Source of the DNA: Oceanibium sediminis
GTDB taxonomy: Bacteria > Pseudomonadota > Alphaproteobacteria > Rhodobacterales > Rhodobacteraceae
Assembly: GCF_003265325.1 (NCBI RefSeq)
Contig: NZ_QGNX01000005.1
Location: forward strand, 186,001-250,000
DNA length: 64,000 bases
Direction: 5' to 3'
Numbering within the stretch: the stretch's first letter is position 1; each line of letters opens with the position of its first letter. Under the pieces are notes generated by a model, which searched no databases, was not told where the DNA came from, and saw only the letters and a program-made list of their open reading frames with translations. The translations under genes and the position numbers were made by a program. Shown piece after piece: positions 9,455 through 17,735 of this stretch.

Positions 9455-10794
9455 GCGAACCCAAGATCCTGGTCGTCGACGACGACGCGCAGATGCGCGA
9501 CTCCCTCGGTCATCTGCTGGAAAGCGCGGGTTTCGCGCCGATGCTGCGCCCCGGCGTCGCCCAGGCCCTGCACACGCTTGGGGCGACGCCGGTGGATGCG
9601 GTGCTGACGGATGTGCGCATGCCCGGACAGAGCGGCCTGGACCTGCTGTCGCGCATCGGCGCGGGTGGACCGCCCGTCGTGCTGATGTCCGCCCACGGGG
9701 ATATCCCGATGGCGGTGGAGGCGATGCAATCCGGCGCCTACAGCTTTGTTGAAAAGCCCTTCGATCCGGCCCGGCTGATCACCATCCTGCGCCACGCGGT
9801 CGAGGCGCATCGCCTCAGCGCGGCCAATACCCGGCTCGGCGAGCGGCTGGAGGCACTGTCCGGGCTCGACCGGATCCTGCTGGGGCAGGGCGCGGCGATG
9901 CAGCGCCTGCGCGAGGCGGTGCTCGACAGTGTCGGGACCGAGGCGAACACCATGCTTCTGGGCGAGACGGGCACGGGCAAGGAACTGGTCGCGCGCGCCC
10001 TGCACGACCTGGGTCCGCATCGCGAGGGGCCGTTCCTGGCGGTGAACTGCGCCGCGATCCCCCCCGAACGATTCGAAGAGCTGCTGTTCGGGCGTGACGA
10101 CGACGGCGGAGAGGTGGCACTGCTCGGCCATTTCCGCGCCGCGGATGGCGGCACGCTGTTCCTGGACGAGATCGGCGCCTGCGACGTGGAGCTTCAGTCA
10201 AAGCTGCTGCGCGTCCTCGAAGCGCGCGAGGTGCTACCGCTGGGCAGCAGCCAGCCGGTCCGGTTGGACCTGCGCGTCGTTACGGCCACCAACGAGGATC
10301 TGCGCCAGGCCATGGCCGGGGCCGCCTTCCGCGAGGACCTGTATTTCCGCCTGTCCGCGATCGAGATCCATCTGCCCGCGCTGCGCGATCACGCGGACGA
10401 CATCCCGCTTCTGTTCGCGCATTTCCTGCGGGAATACGCCACCCTCTACGAAATCGCCCCCCCAGAGGTGGAGGCAGAGGACGTGAGCCGCCTTCTGACC
10501 CATGACTGGCCCGGCAACGTGCGTGAGCTGCGCCACGTGGCCGAGCGGCGCGTGCTGGCGGCCCGCAGGGGTGGCGGCTCGGTCGCGGCGGCGATGCGGC
10601 GTGGCGATGCGGCGGGGGATATCCCCGCCACCCTGCGCGAGGCGGTGGCGGTGTTCGAGCGCGAGTTGATCGCGCGCACGATCCGCGCGCACGAGGGCCG
10701 CATGGACGTCGCGGCAGAGGCGCTGGGAATCGGGCGTCGCACGCTGAACGAGAAGATGGTGAAGCTGAACCTCGACCGGGACGCGCTGATCTGA
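9451..10794 (+). CDS. dctD: DctD-like response regulator, NtrC family, without GAFTGA
   Basis: Response regulator paired with DctB. It has a receiver domain (phospho-acceptor Asp54 in VLTDVRMPG, Lys in VEKPFD), an AAA+ domain (Walker A GETGTGKE at 171-178, Walker B FLDEIG near 237-242) and a C-terminal Fis-type helix-turn-helix (AAEALGIGRRTLNEKM). The L1 loop, which in sigma-54 activators reads GAFTGA shortly after ELFG, is replaced here by RDDDGGEVALLGHF (215-228) and is about 3 residues shorter. Such proteins normally cannot engage sigma-54; Rhodobacter NtrC is a known case acting with sigma-70. Likely targets are the sites before dctP at 10829-10875. Confidence 0.9.
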   Translation: MSEPKILVVDDDAQMRDSLGHLLESAGFAPMLRPGVAQALHTLGATPVDAVLTDVRMPGQSGLDLLSRIGAGGPPVVLMSAHGDIPMAVEAMQSGAYSFVEKPFDPARLITILRHAVEAHRLSAANTRLGERLEALSGLDRILLGQGAAMQRLREAVLDSVGTEANTMLLGETGTGKELVARALHDLGPHREGPFLAVNCAAIPPERFEELLFGRDDDGGEVALLGHFRAADGGTLFLDEIGACDVELQSKLLRVLEAREVLPLGSSQPVRLDLRVVTATNEDLRQAMAGAAFREDLYFRLSAIEIHLPALRDHADDIPLLFAHFLREYATLYEIAPPEVEAEDVSRLLTHDWPGNVRELRHVAERRVLAARRGGGSVAAAMRRGDAAGDIPATLREAVAVFERELIARTIRAHEGRMDVAAEALGIGRRTLNEKMVKLNLDRDALI

Positions 10795-10828
10795 GCGCGC
10801 GTCGGCCGCCATCCGTTCCCGGCGGTCT

Positions 10829-10842
10829 GGCGGAAATCCGCA
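10829..10842 (+). promoter_or_regulatory. Candidate DctD operator, proximal to dctD
   Basis: GGCGGAAATCCGCA is a near-palindrome (GCGGA-AA-TCCGC). A related site lies 33 bp further on. It is located in the only sizeable gap between dctD and dctP, 116 bp before the dctP start. Confidence 0.5.
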
Positions 10843-10861
10843 TGCGCAGCACTCGCTCCCC

Positions 10862-10875
10862 TGCGGATTTCTTCA
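10862..10875 (+). promoter_or_regulatory. Candidate DctD operator, second copy
   Basis: TGCGGATTTCTTCA matches the inverse of the first site in 11 of 14 positions; the 10 bases TGCGGATTTC are an exact reverse complement of 10833-10842. The start-to-start distance of 33 bp is close to three helical turns, so both sites face the same side of the DNA. Confidence 0.5.
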
Positions 10876-10957
10876 GGGACCGGCGCACCCCTCCTTCGCT
10901 AGTCTTGTGGGCAAGCGCGCTTTCTGAACGCGTGTTGGCACCAATGGGAGGAAGCCT

Positions 10958-11974
10958 ATGACCATGAAGAAACTGGCGACCGTGGCGGTCGCATCGACCC
11001 TGACGATGAGCTTCGCCGCAGAGGCGATGGCGACGGAGTGGAACGTCTCGCTCTGGGGTAAGCGCCGTGCGTTTACCGAGCACGTGGAAAAGCTGGCCGA
11101 GCTGGTCTCGGAAAAGACCGGCGGCGAGTTCACGCTGAACATCTCCTACGGGGGGCTGTCCAAGAACACCGAGAACCTCGACGGGATCTCCATCGGCGCG
11201 TTCGAGATGGCGCAGTTCTGCGCGGGCTACCACGCGGACAAGAACCCCTCCATCACAGTGCTGGAGTTGCCGTTCCTCGGTGTGGACAGCCTCGAGGCGG
11301 AGATCGCGGCCTCCATGGCCGTCTACAACCATCCCGCCGCGCAGGCGGACCTGGGCCGTTGGAATGCGACGCTGCTGATGCCAAGCCCGCTGCCCCAGTA
11401 CAACATCGTCGGCGTGGGCGATGCGCCCAGAACGCTGGCGGATTACAAGGGCCTTGCGGTTCGCGCCACCGGCGGCATCGGCGAGGCGATGGCCGCCGTC
11501 GGGGCAGTGCCGACGTCGATGTCGGCCTCCGAAGTGCGCCAGGCCATGGATTCGGGCGTGGTGAAGGCGGTCAGCTTCGCGCCGCACGCGCATATGTCCT
11601 TCGGCACGGTCGAGAATGCCGCCTGGTGGACCACTAACCTGAACCCCGGCACGGTGAACTGCCCGGTGGTGGCCAACACCGATGCGCTGAACGACCTGTC
11701 CGATGAGCATCGTGAGGCGCTGATGTCCTCCATCGACGAGGCGCTGACCCACTACGTGGACTACTACAACAACGAGACGATGGCGAAATGGGGCCCGGTG
11801 CTGGACGAGAAGGGGATCGAGCGGATCTCCTACTCCGATGCGGAACTGACGGCCTTCCGTGAGGCCGTGGCCGGTCCCGCCGCCAAGGACTGGATCGAGC
11901 AGAGCACCGCGCGCGGCCTTCCCGGGCAGGACCTCTACGACCTGGTCACCGCCACGATCGCCGCGGGAAGCTGA
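10958..11974 (+). CDS. dctP: TRAP transporter substrate-binding protein DctP
   Basis: Periplasmic binding protein that delivers a carboxylate, presumably a C4-dicarboxylate, to the DctQM permease. It has a signal peptide (Lys-Lys then a hydrophobic stretch, cleavage probably after AEAMA), 338 residues and the family region GLAVRATGGIGEAM with the Arg that usually clamps the substrate carboxylate. A GGGAGGA precedes the ATG at the right distance. It is the first gene of the dctPQM operon and is preceded by two operator-like sites. The ligand is inferred from the neighbouring DctBD system, not from the sequence. Confidence 0.93.
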   Translation: MTMKKLATVAVASTLTMSFAAEAMATEWNVSLWGKRRAFTEHVEKLAELVSEKTGGEFTLNISYGGLSKNTENLDGISIGAFEMAQFCAGYHADKNPSITVLELPFLGVDSLEAEIAASMAVYNHPAAQADLGRWNATLLMPSPLPQYNIVGVGDAPRTLADYKGLAVRATGGIGEAMAAVGAVPTSMSASEVRQAMDSGVVKAVSFAPHAHMSFGTVENAAWWTTNLNPGTVNCPVVANTDALNDLSDEHREALMSSIDEALTHYVDYYNNETMAKWGPVLDEKGIERISYSDAELTAFREAVAGPAAKDWIEQSTARGLPGQDLYDLVTATIAAGS

Positions 11975-11975
11975 T

Positions 11976-12020
11976 CCCGCAGGGGGCGTGCCCGCAGGCG
12001 CGCCCCGCATCTCCTGCGGG
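11976..12020 (+). terminator. Hairpin between dctP and dctQ (attenuator-like)
   Basis: CCCGCAGG (11976-11983) pairs with CCTGCGGG (12013-12020), enclosing further GC-rich potential, directly after the dctP stop. There is no T tract. Such hairpins commonly let the binding protein be made in excess over the permease by stabilising the dctP message. Confidence 0.45.
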
Positions 12021-12091
12021 CGGGGGGACGGCGGCCATGGGCCCGCCCGTACCCCGTGCCCGCAGTCCCTCATACCTCACGGAGCACAGCC

Positions 12092-12739
12092 ATGGCCGGT
12101 GCCTCATCCGTCCTGAGTGATCACAGCATCCTGAGCCGCCTTGACCGCGCGCTCCACCGGGTGGAGGGCTGGCTTGCCCTTCTGGGCGGCATCGCCGTCT
12201 TTTCCCTCATGCTACTGGCCGTGGTCAGCGTCGGCGGGCGGAACTTCATGAACCAGCCCCTGCCGGGCTACGTGGACTGGATCGAGCAGGCGATGCCGCT
12301 GATCGCCTTCCTCGGCGTTGCTTATACCCAGCGCCTGGGCGGGCACATCCGCATGGACATCCTTGTCGGGCAACTGCGCGGCCGGGCGCTGTGGTGCGCC
12401 GAGTTCTTCTCCACCTTCCTGATCCTGGTCCTGATGCTGCTGCTGATCTGGGGCTCCTGGGAGCATTTCCAGCGCTCGTTCGACTTCAACGCCCCGCTCT
12501 GGAGCCGGGATTCGAGTTTCGACATCCGCCTGCCGCTCTGGCCGGCCAAGCTGATCGTGCCTGTCGCCTTCTCGGTCCTCGCCGCGCGGCTGGTGTTGCA
12601 GCTCTGGGCCTATGCCCGCGCGATCCGCACCGGCAGCGCCGATCCGGTGGCGGTGCCCCTGATCGAGGACGCCGCGACACAGGCGCAGAAAGAGGCCGAG
12701 ACGGTCTCGGGGCTTGAGGAAGACGGGGCGCGTGCGTGA
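12092..12739 (+). CDS. dctQ: TRAP transporter small permease DctQ
   Basis: Four-helix membrane subunit of the TRAP carrier. The 215-residue protein shows hydrophobic segments near residues 26-46, 60-80, 103-125 and 155-180, with the family pattern LPGYVDWIEQAMPLIAFLGVAY. The open frame reaches back to a GTG at 12056, but ATG at 12092 has GGAG 7 bp upstream. The stop codon overlaps the dctM start by one base (TGATG). It works with dctP and dctM to drive sodium- or proton-coupled dicarboxylate uptake. Confidence 0.93.
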   Translation: MAGASSVLSDHSILSRLDRALHRVEGWLALLGGIAVFSLMLLAVVSVGGRNFMNQPLPGYVDWIEQAMPLIAFLGVAYTQRLGGHIRMDILVGQLRGRALWCAEFFSTFLILVLMLLLIWGSWEHFQRSFDFNAPLWSRDSSFDIRLPLWPAKLIVPVAFSVLAARLVLQLWAYARAIRTGSADPVAVPLIEDAATQAQKEAETVSGLEEDGARA

Positions 12740-14145
12740 TGGAACCCATTGAAATCGGCTTGTGGGTCTCGGGCGGGTTGCTGATCACCGTCATCCTGGG
12801 CATGCGCGTCGCCTTCGCTGCGGCGTTGGCCGGGCTGGTCGGGCTGATCTGGATCTTCTGGGCCAAGAAGGGCTATGCGCCGGATGAATTCGGCTGGGCG
12901 CTGGGCGTCGCGGCCAAGACCGCCGGGCAGGTGCCCCATTCCAAGGTGGCCAGCCAGGCGCTGAGCCTGATCCCCACGTTCATCCTGATCGGCTACCTCG
13001 CCTATTACGCGGGCCTGACCAAGGCCCTGTTCGAGGCTGCAAAGCGCTGGGTCGGCTGGCTTCCAGGCGGGCTGGCGGTGTCCACCGTCTTCGCGACCGC
13101 CGGGTTCGCCGCCGTCTCTGGCGCGTCGGTTGCCACGTCTGCGGTGTTCGCGCGGATCGCAATCCCCGAGATGCTGAAGGTCGGCTATGACAAGCGTTTC
13201 GCGGCCGGTGTCGTGGCGGCGGCGGGAACGCTCGCCTCGCTGATCCCGCCCTCGGCGATCCTGGTGATCTACGCGATCATCGTGGAGCAGGACGTGGGCG
13301 CGTTGCTGCTGGCGGGGTTCCTGCCGGGGGCTTTCTCGGCCGTCGTCTACGGTGCGCTGGTCGTCGGCATGGCGATGATGTTCAAGAACTTCGGCCCGCC
13401 GGTGAAGGGCTTCACATGGGGGCAGCGCTTTGCCTCGCTGCCGCCGGCGCTGCCGATCTTCTTCGTCGTGATCATCATCGTCTTCTTCATCTACAACCCC
13501 TTCGGCGGCGATGCCTGGGGCACCCCGACCGAGGGCGGCGCGCTGGGCGCTTTCGTGGTGTTCCTGATGGCGCTCTACCGCGGAATGCGCTGGGGCCAGC
13601 TGCGTGACGCGCTGATGGAGACCGCGAAGCTTGCGGTCATGATCTTCACCATCATCTGGGGCGTGCTGATCTACGTGCGCTTCCTCGGCTTCGCGGACCT
13701 GCCGGGGGCCTTCGCGGACTGGATCTCGACGCTGGAGCAAAGCCCGATGCTGACGCTGGTCCTGATCCTGCTGGCCTATGCGATCCTCGGCATGTTCATG
13801 GACGCGATCGGGATGCTGCTGCTGACGCTGCCGGTGGTCTACCCGGCGGTCATCGCCCTGAACGGGGGCGAGGGGGTCAGCGCGGCGGACAGCGCCTTCG
13901 GCATGTCCAGCGTGGAATGTGCGATCTGGTTCGGGATCATCGTGGTCAAGATGGCCGAGCTGTGCCTGATCACGCCGCCCATAGGGCTGAACTGCTTCGT
14001 CGTCGCGGGGGTGCGCCCCGAGATCTCGGTACAGGATGTGTTTCGCGGCGCGTCGCCCTTCTTCATCGCCGATGCGCTGACCATCGCGGGGCTGATCGCC
14101 TTCCCGGGCATCGTGCTATGGCTGCCGGGGTTGCTGCTGGGCTAG
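12739..14145 (+). CDS. dctM: TRAP transporter large permease DctM
   Basis: Polytopic carrier subunit of the DctPQM system, 468 residues and about 12 membrane segments. Typical DctM segments are visible: SGASVATSAVFARIAIPEM, GTLASLIPPSAILVIYAII, LLLAGFLPG and ITPPIGLNCFVVAGV. An in-frame GTG at 12736 is possible, but ATG at 12739 gives the usual TGATG coupling with dctQ. Convergent with the alr gene, 6 bp between stop codons. Confidence 0.95.
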   Translation: MEPIEIGLWVSGGLLITVILGMRVAFAAALAGLVGLIWIFWAKKGYAPDEFGWALGVAAKTAGQVPHSKVASQALSLIPTFILIGYLAYYAGLTKALFEAAKRWVGWLPGGLAVSTVFATAGFAAVSGASVATSAVFARIAIPEMLKVGYDKRFAAGVVAAAGTLASLIPPSAILVIYAIIVEQDVGALLLAGFLPGAFSAVVYGALVVGMAMMFKNFGPPVKGFTWGQRFASLPPALPIFFVVIIIVFFIYNPFGGDAWGTPTEGGALGAFVVFLMALYRGMRWGQLRDALMETAKLAVMIFTIIWGVLIYVRFLGFADLPGAFADWISTLEQSPMLTLVLILLAYAILGMFMDAIGMLLLTLPVVYPAVIALNGGEGVSAADSAFGMSSVECAIWFGIIVVKMAELCLITPPIGLNCFVVAGVRPEISVQDVFRGASPFFIADALTIAGLIAFPGIVLWLPGLLLG

Positions 14146-14151
14146 GCGCGC

Positions 14152-15306
14152 TCAGCCCGGCACGATCCGGCGCGGGTTGGAGCGGCCCCAGTCGAGGAAC
14201 AGGTCGGCCAGGATGGTGCCGGCCTGGGCCTCCACCTCGGCGGGGCTGATCTCGGCGCTGTCCTGGCGGCCGAAGAGGATGGCGGCGTCGTTGATCGCCA
14301 CCTCCGGCAGGTCGGTCACGTCGACCACCAGCGAGTTCATCGAGATCTTGCCCAGCACCGGCAGGCGCTGGCCGCGGATCAGGACATGGGCGACGTTGCC
14401 GAAGCACCGCCGGAAACCGTTCGCATAGCCGATCGCCACGCTGGCGAGGCGGCTGTCACGCACCAGCCTGCAGGCGCGGTCGTAGCCCACGCTCGCCCCC
14501 TGCGGAAAATCCCCCACCCCCGAGACGCGGGCCTTCAGCGTCATCGTGGTCGCAAAAGCGTCGCGCGGGCCGACGATGCCGTAAAGCACGGCCCCGCAGC
14601 GCACCATGTCATAGCCCTGCGTCGCGCGCGCCATCAGCGTCAGCGAACTGCCCGCGTGGACGAGAATATCTTCACGCCGGACGCCCGGCTGGCTGAGGAC
14701 CCAAGACACCTGCGCATCGAACTCCCGGCGGCTGGCGGCAAGGTCATCGGGGCTGTTGGACGGGAAATGCGTCATCAGCCCGACGATCCGCAGCCCCTTG
14801 TCCTGAAGGATATCGCCGCAGACCTGCCGCCCCGCGGCGTTGGACAGTTCCACCCCGTCGCGCCCCATGCCCCCGGCGTTCAGCGCCAGGTGGACACGGC
14901 GGGGCCCGCCCCCGGCGGGGGGCGTCGCGGACAGTTCCCGCGCCGCCGCGGCGCTGCCGACCTGCTCTTCGACGTCGAGGTCCGAGGCGGCTTCAGCCTC
15001 GGGCAGAGTGGCGGGGCGCAGCCTGAGGATGCGCCCGCGAAAGCCCATGGCGCGCGCCTCACGGGCCTCGTCGTTCGAGGTGATGGCGATGAAGTCCACG
15101 CCCTCCTGCATCAGCACCGGCAGTACGTTGCGTATGCCATGCCCGTAGGCATCCGCCTTCAGCACCGCGCAGAACCTGTTGCCGGGGGCAAGGCAGGCCC
15201 GGGCCGAGAGCAGGTTGCGCCGGACCCGCTCGGGCGACACCTCCACCCATGAGGCGAGTTGCGGCGGGTCATGCTGCGTTTCGGCAAGGGGGACGGAGGC
15301 GATCAT
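14152..15306 (-). CDS. alr: Alanine racemase family protein
   Basis: PLP-dependent fold III amino-acid racemase. The PLP lysine is Lys50 in AVLKADAYGHG and the second catalytic base is Tyr275 in SVGYDRA. The motif that usually reads GR(V/I)SMD is GKISMNS here, with Asn324 replacing the conserved Asp. It is probably the last gene of the leftward pot-aminotransferase operon, 16 bp after the deacetylase gene, which points to a catabolic or broad-specificity racemase (DadX/Bsr-like) rather than the housekeeping cell-wall enzyme. The substrate could be alanine released or needed by the aminotransferase, or a basic amino acid; sequence alone does not decide. Confidence 0.85.
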   Translation of the reverse strand: MIASVPLAETQHDPPQLASWVEVSPERVRRNLLSARACLAPGNRFCAVLKADAYGHGIRNVLPVLMQEGVDFIAITSNDEAREARAMGFRGRILRLRPATLPEAEAASDLDVEEQVGSAAAARELSATPPAGGGPRRVHLALNAGGMGRDGVELSNAAGRQVCGDILQDKGLRIVGLMTHFPSNSPDDLAASRREFDAQVSWVLSQPGVRREDILVHAGSSLTLMARATQGYDMVRCGAVLYGIVGPRDAFATTMTLKARVSGVGDFPQGASVGYDRACRLVRDSRLASVAIGYANGFRRCFGNVAHVLIRGQRLPVLGKISMNSLVVDVTDLPEVAINDAAILFGRQDSAEISPAEVEAQAGTILADLFLDWGRSNPRRIVPG

Positions 15307-15322
15307 CTCAGCCGCGGGCCCT

Positions 15323-16342
15323 TCAGCCCTGCGCGCCTTGCAGGAAGGCCGTCAGGTTTGCCCCCAGCTCATCGCTGATGTAGCCGCCTTCCTGCACGAT
15401 CACCATGGCCAGCCCGCTGTCGCGAATGGCGGCGGCGATGCGCGTGAACCCCCCGGTGGTGACGGCCAGCCCCTTGAAGGGGTCGTTCACATGAGCATCC
15501 AGCCCGAGGGCGACGACGATCACCTCCGCGCCGAAATCCACGATGCGCCCGAGCGCGGCATCCAGCGTTTGAAGATAGGCGTCGTCCCCCGTACCCCGCG
15601 CCAGCGGCAGGTTCAGGTTCGCGCCGAGCCCCGGGCCTTCGCCGCGCTCATGCGCATGGCCCCAGAAGAAGGGATAGAAGCGCATCGGGTCCGCGTGGAT
15701 CGACACGGTCAGAACGTCCGCGCGGTTATAGAAGATGCCCTGCGTGCCGTTGCCGTGATGCACGTCCACGTCCAGGATCGCGGGGCGCAGGCCGCTGTCC
15801 AGCACGCGCTGGGCGGCGATGCCGGCGTTGTTCAGGAAGCAGAACCCCCCGGCAAGATCGCCGAAGGCGTGGTGCCCCGGCGGGCGGCTGAGCGCGTAGG
15901 CCGCGTCCGCCCCGGCGAGGACGGCGTCCGCGGCGCTCAGCGCCGACTGGGCGGACCAGTAGGCGGCCTCCCATGTGCCTGCGCTGATCGGGCAGGCGGT
16001 ATCGGCCTGGTGAAACCCTGCCTGGCCGACGGCGGAGCGGGGGTAGCTGTCCGTGCGGTTCGCGGGGTGGATGTTGGGGATCACCTCGTCGCTGGCGCCT
16101 TCGATCCGGGACCAGCGGGTGTGGATCGTGCGCAGGAAGGTCAGGTATTCCGCGCTGTGCAGCGCCGCGATCGGGCCCAGGCCGTGATCATCCGGCGCCG
16201 CGAAGCTGCATCCCGCCGCCTCGGCCCCCGCCTTCAGCACCTCGACGCGGGCCGGGACTTCGGGGTTGGGCAGCAGGGTGCCATTGGCCATGAAGTTGCG
16301 CGGATCGTGCCCCGACTGGCGCGTATCGAGAAAGGCCTTCAT
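15323..16342 (-). CDS. Histone-deacetylase-like amidohydrolase (acetylpolyamine amidohydrolase type)
   Basis: Zinc-dependent deacetylase of the arginase/HDAC fold. The 339 residues are close to the size of acetylpolyamine amidohydrolases. Visible active-site elements are the His pair in SRPPGHHAFG (157-158), zinc ligands Asp193 and His195 in DVDVHHGNGT, Asp282 in LGLDAHVNDP and the transition-state Tyr in QEGGY. It overlaps the upstream GNAT gene by 4 bp (ATGA). With a polyamine-type ABC importer, an aminotransferase and a BKACE in the same operon, a likely job is removing an acetyl group from an imported N-acetylated amine. The exact substrate is not known. Confidence 0.9.
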   Translation of the reverse strand: MKAFLDTRQSGHDPRNFMANGTLLPNPEVPARVEVLKAGAEAAGCSFAAPDDHGLGPIAALHSAEYLTFLRTIHTRWSRIEGASDEVIPNIHPANRTDSYPRSAVGQAGFHQADTACPISAGTWEAAYWSAQSALSAADAVLAGADAAYALSRPPGHHAFGDLAGGFCFLNNAGIAAQRVLDSGLRPAILDVDVHHGNGTQGIFYNRADVLTVSIHADPMRFYPFFWGHAHERGEGPGLGANLNLPLARGTGDDAYLQTLDAALGRIVDFGAEVIVVALGLDAHVNDPFKGLAVTTGGFTRIAAAIRDSGLAMVIVQEGGYISDELGANLTAFLQGAQG

Positions 16343-16812
16343 GCCGCGCCCCGCAGTCTGCCCGCGGCGTCGGGCATCAGGATCAACGGGTGCTCACTAG
16401 CCTTGCGCAGGAAGCCGAGCCGCTCGTAGAAACGCAGCGCGTGCGGGTTGTCGTCATAGACCGTCAGCCGCAGGTAACGCGCGCCCCAGAGCTGTCCCGA
16501 GGTTTCCAGCACCCCGCAAAGCAGCCGCTCGCCCAGGCCAAGGCCCCGTTGCGTGCCCGCCACCCACAGGTCAGAGACGAACGCTCCGGTCCCGCCGAGG
16601 CTGGTCGACACCAGCGGCGTGAACAGCGCCAGACCCGTCGGCGCGTCGTGCCCCGCGATCAGGGCGTGGCAGATGGGGGCGGGGCCGAACAGGGCCTCCG
16701 CGAGCGCGGCGTCGGACATCGGGTAGGGGTCGCCGATGTCGCGCGCCAATGCCCTCAGCCCGTCGGACAGGATCGGCAGGTCCGGGGCGGTCGCCTTGCG
16801 GATGCTTGTCAT
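16339..16812 (-). CDS. GNAT-family N-acetyltransferase
   Basis: A 157-residue acetyl-CoA-dependent acyltransferase. The acetyl-CoA pyrophosphate-binding motif appears as QRGLGLGERLL, followed by LRLTVYDDNPHALRFYERLGF, the standard end of the fold. It overlaps both neighbours by 4 bp, so it is translationally coupled between BKACE and the deacetylase. An acetyltransferase and a deacetylase side by side could interconvert the free and acetylated forms of one amine; the substrate is not recognisable. Confidence 0.88.
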   Translation of the reverse strand: MTSIRKATAPDLPILSDGLRALARDIGDPYPMSDAALAEALFGPAPICHALIAGHDAPTGLALFTPLVSTSLGGTGAFVSDLWVAGTQRGLGLGERLLCGVLETSGQLWGARYLRLTVYDDNPHALRFYERLGFLRKASEHPLILMPDAAGRLRGAA

Positions 16813-17735
16813 GTGGAAACCTCTTCCGCGCCCTTCAGGTCCAGCATTGCGCGCGCCTCGTCCGGTGTGGCGACGGTGCGGCCCAGCCCCTCGACCAGCG
16901 TGCGGACCTTTTCGACCTGCTGGGCGTTAGAGGTGGCCAACTCTGCGCGTGCGATCATCAGGCTGTCCTCCAGCCCGACGCGCACGTGGCCGCCCATGCC
17001 CGCCGCCATCGCGGCGAAGGGCATCTGGTTGCGCCCCGCCGCCAGGACCGACCATTCGAAGCCCTCGGGAAACAGCCGATCAGCGGTGCGTTTCATATGC
17101 GTCAGCTGGTCCGCGTCCGGGGCCATGCCGCCTAGCACGCCGAAGACGAATTGCAGGAACAGCGGCCCCTGGACCAGGCCGCGATCCACGAAGTGGCGCA
17201 GCATGTGCAGATGGCCGGTGTCGTAGCACTCGAACTCGAACCTAGCACCACGTTTCGCGCCCATCTCGTCCAGCGTGCGGGCGATGTCGCGGGGCGTGTT
17301 CTTGAACACCAGGTCGTCGGAGTTGGTGAGGAACGGTTCCTCCCAGTCGTGTTTCCAGTCGGTGATCCGCGCTGCCATCGGGTAGAGCGCGAAGTTCATC
17401 GAGCCCATGTTGAGCGAGCACATCTCCGGTGCGAAGCGCATCGGGGCTTCCAGCCGCTGGTCCATGGTCATTATGGCGCTTCCGCCGGTGGTCATGTTGA
17501 GCACCGCGTCGCAGCCCGCGCGGATGCGGGGCAGGAAGCCCGCCCAGTGATCGGGGTCTGACGAGGGGCGGCCGTTGCCGGGGTCGCGCGCATGCAGATG
17601 CAGGATGGAGGCCCCCGCGCGGGCGGCGTCGATCGCCTGGTCGGCGATTTGCGCCGCCGTCACGGGCAAATGCGGCGACATGGACGGCGTATGGATCGAG
17701 CCGGTGAGCGCGCAGGTAATGATGATCTTGCTCAT
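16809..17735 (-). CDS. Beta-keto acid cleavage enzyme (BKACE, DUF849)
   Basis: Member of the family that cleaves a beta-keto acid with acetyl-CoA to acetoacetate and a shorter CoA ester. The founding enzyme acts on 3-keto-5-aminohexanoate; others act on dehydrocarnitine, beta-ketoadipate and similar. In 308 residues one sees the N-terminal TCALTGSIHTPSMSPHLP, zinc ligands His46/His48 in LHLHARD, ECYDTGHL and the GGHVRVGLED segment that holds the acidic zinc ligand. It overlaps the aminotransferase and GNAT genes by 4 bp. The substrate group depends on side-chain-contact residues that I cannot place confidently; operon context favours an amino-substituted beta-keto acid. Confidence 0.92.
   Translation of the reverse strand: MSKIIITCALTGSIHTPSMSPHLPVTAAQIADQAIDAARAGASILHLHARDPGNGRPSSDPDHWAGFLPRIRAGCDAVLNMTTGGSAIMTMDQRLEAPMRFAPEMCSLNMGSMNFALYPMAARITDWKHDWEEPFLTNSDDLVFKNTPRDIARTLDEMGAKRGARFEFECYDTGHLHMLRHFVDRGLVQGPLFLQFVFGVLGGMAPDADQLTHMKRTADRLFPEGFEWSVLAAGRNQMPFAAMAAGMGGHVRVGLEDSLMIARAELATSNAQQVEKVRTLVEGLGRTVATPDEARAMLDLKGAEEVST

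Noticed and set aside
10828-10842. TGG-N9-GC match to a -24/-12 promoter
   Set aside because: The spacing is one base short of the strict sigma-54 requirement, and the stretch is better explained as a palindromic operator.
10935-10960. TTGGCAC resembling a sigma-54 -24 element before dctP
   Set aside because: No GC at the -12 position follows at the required spacing, and the sequence runs straight into the ribosome binding site.
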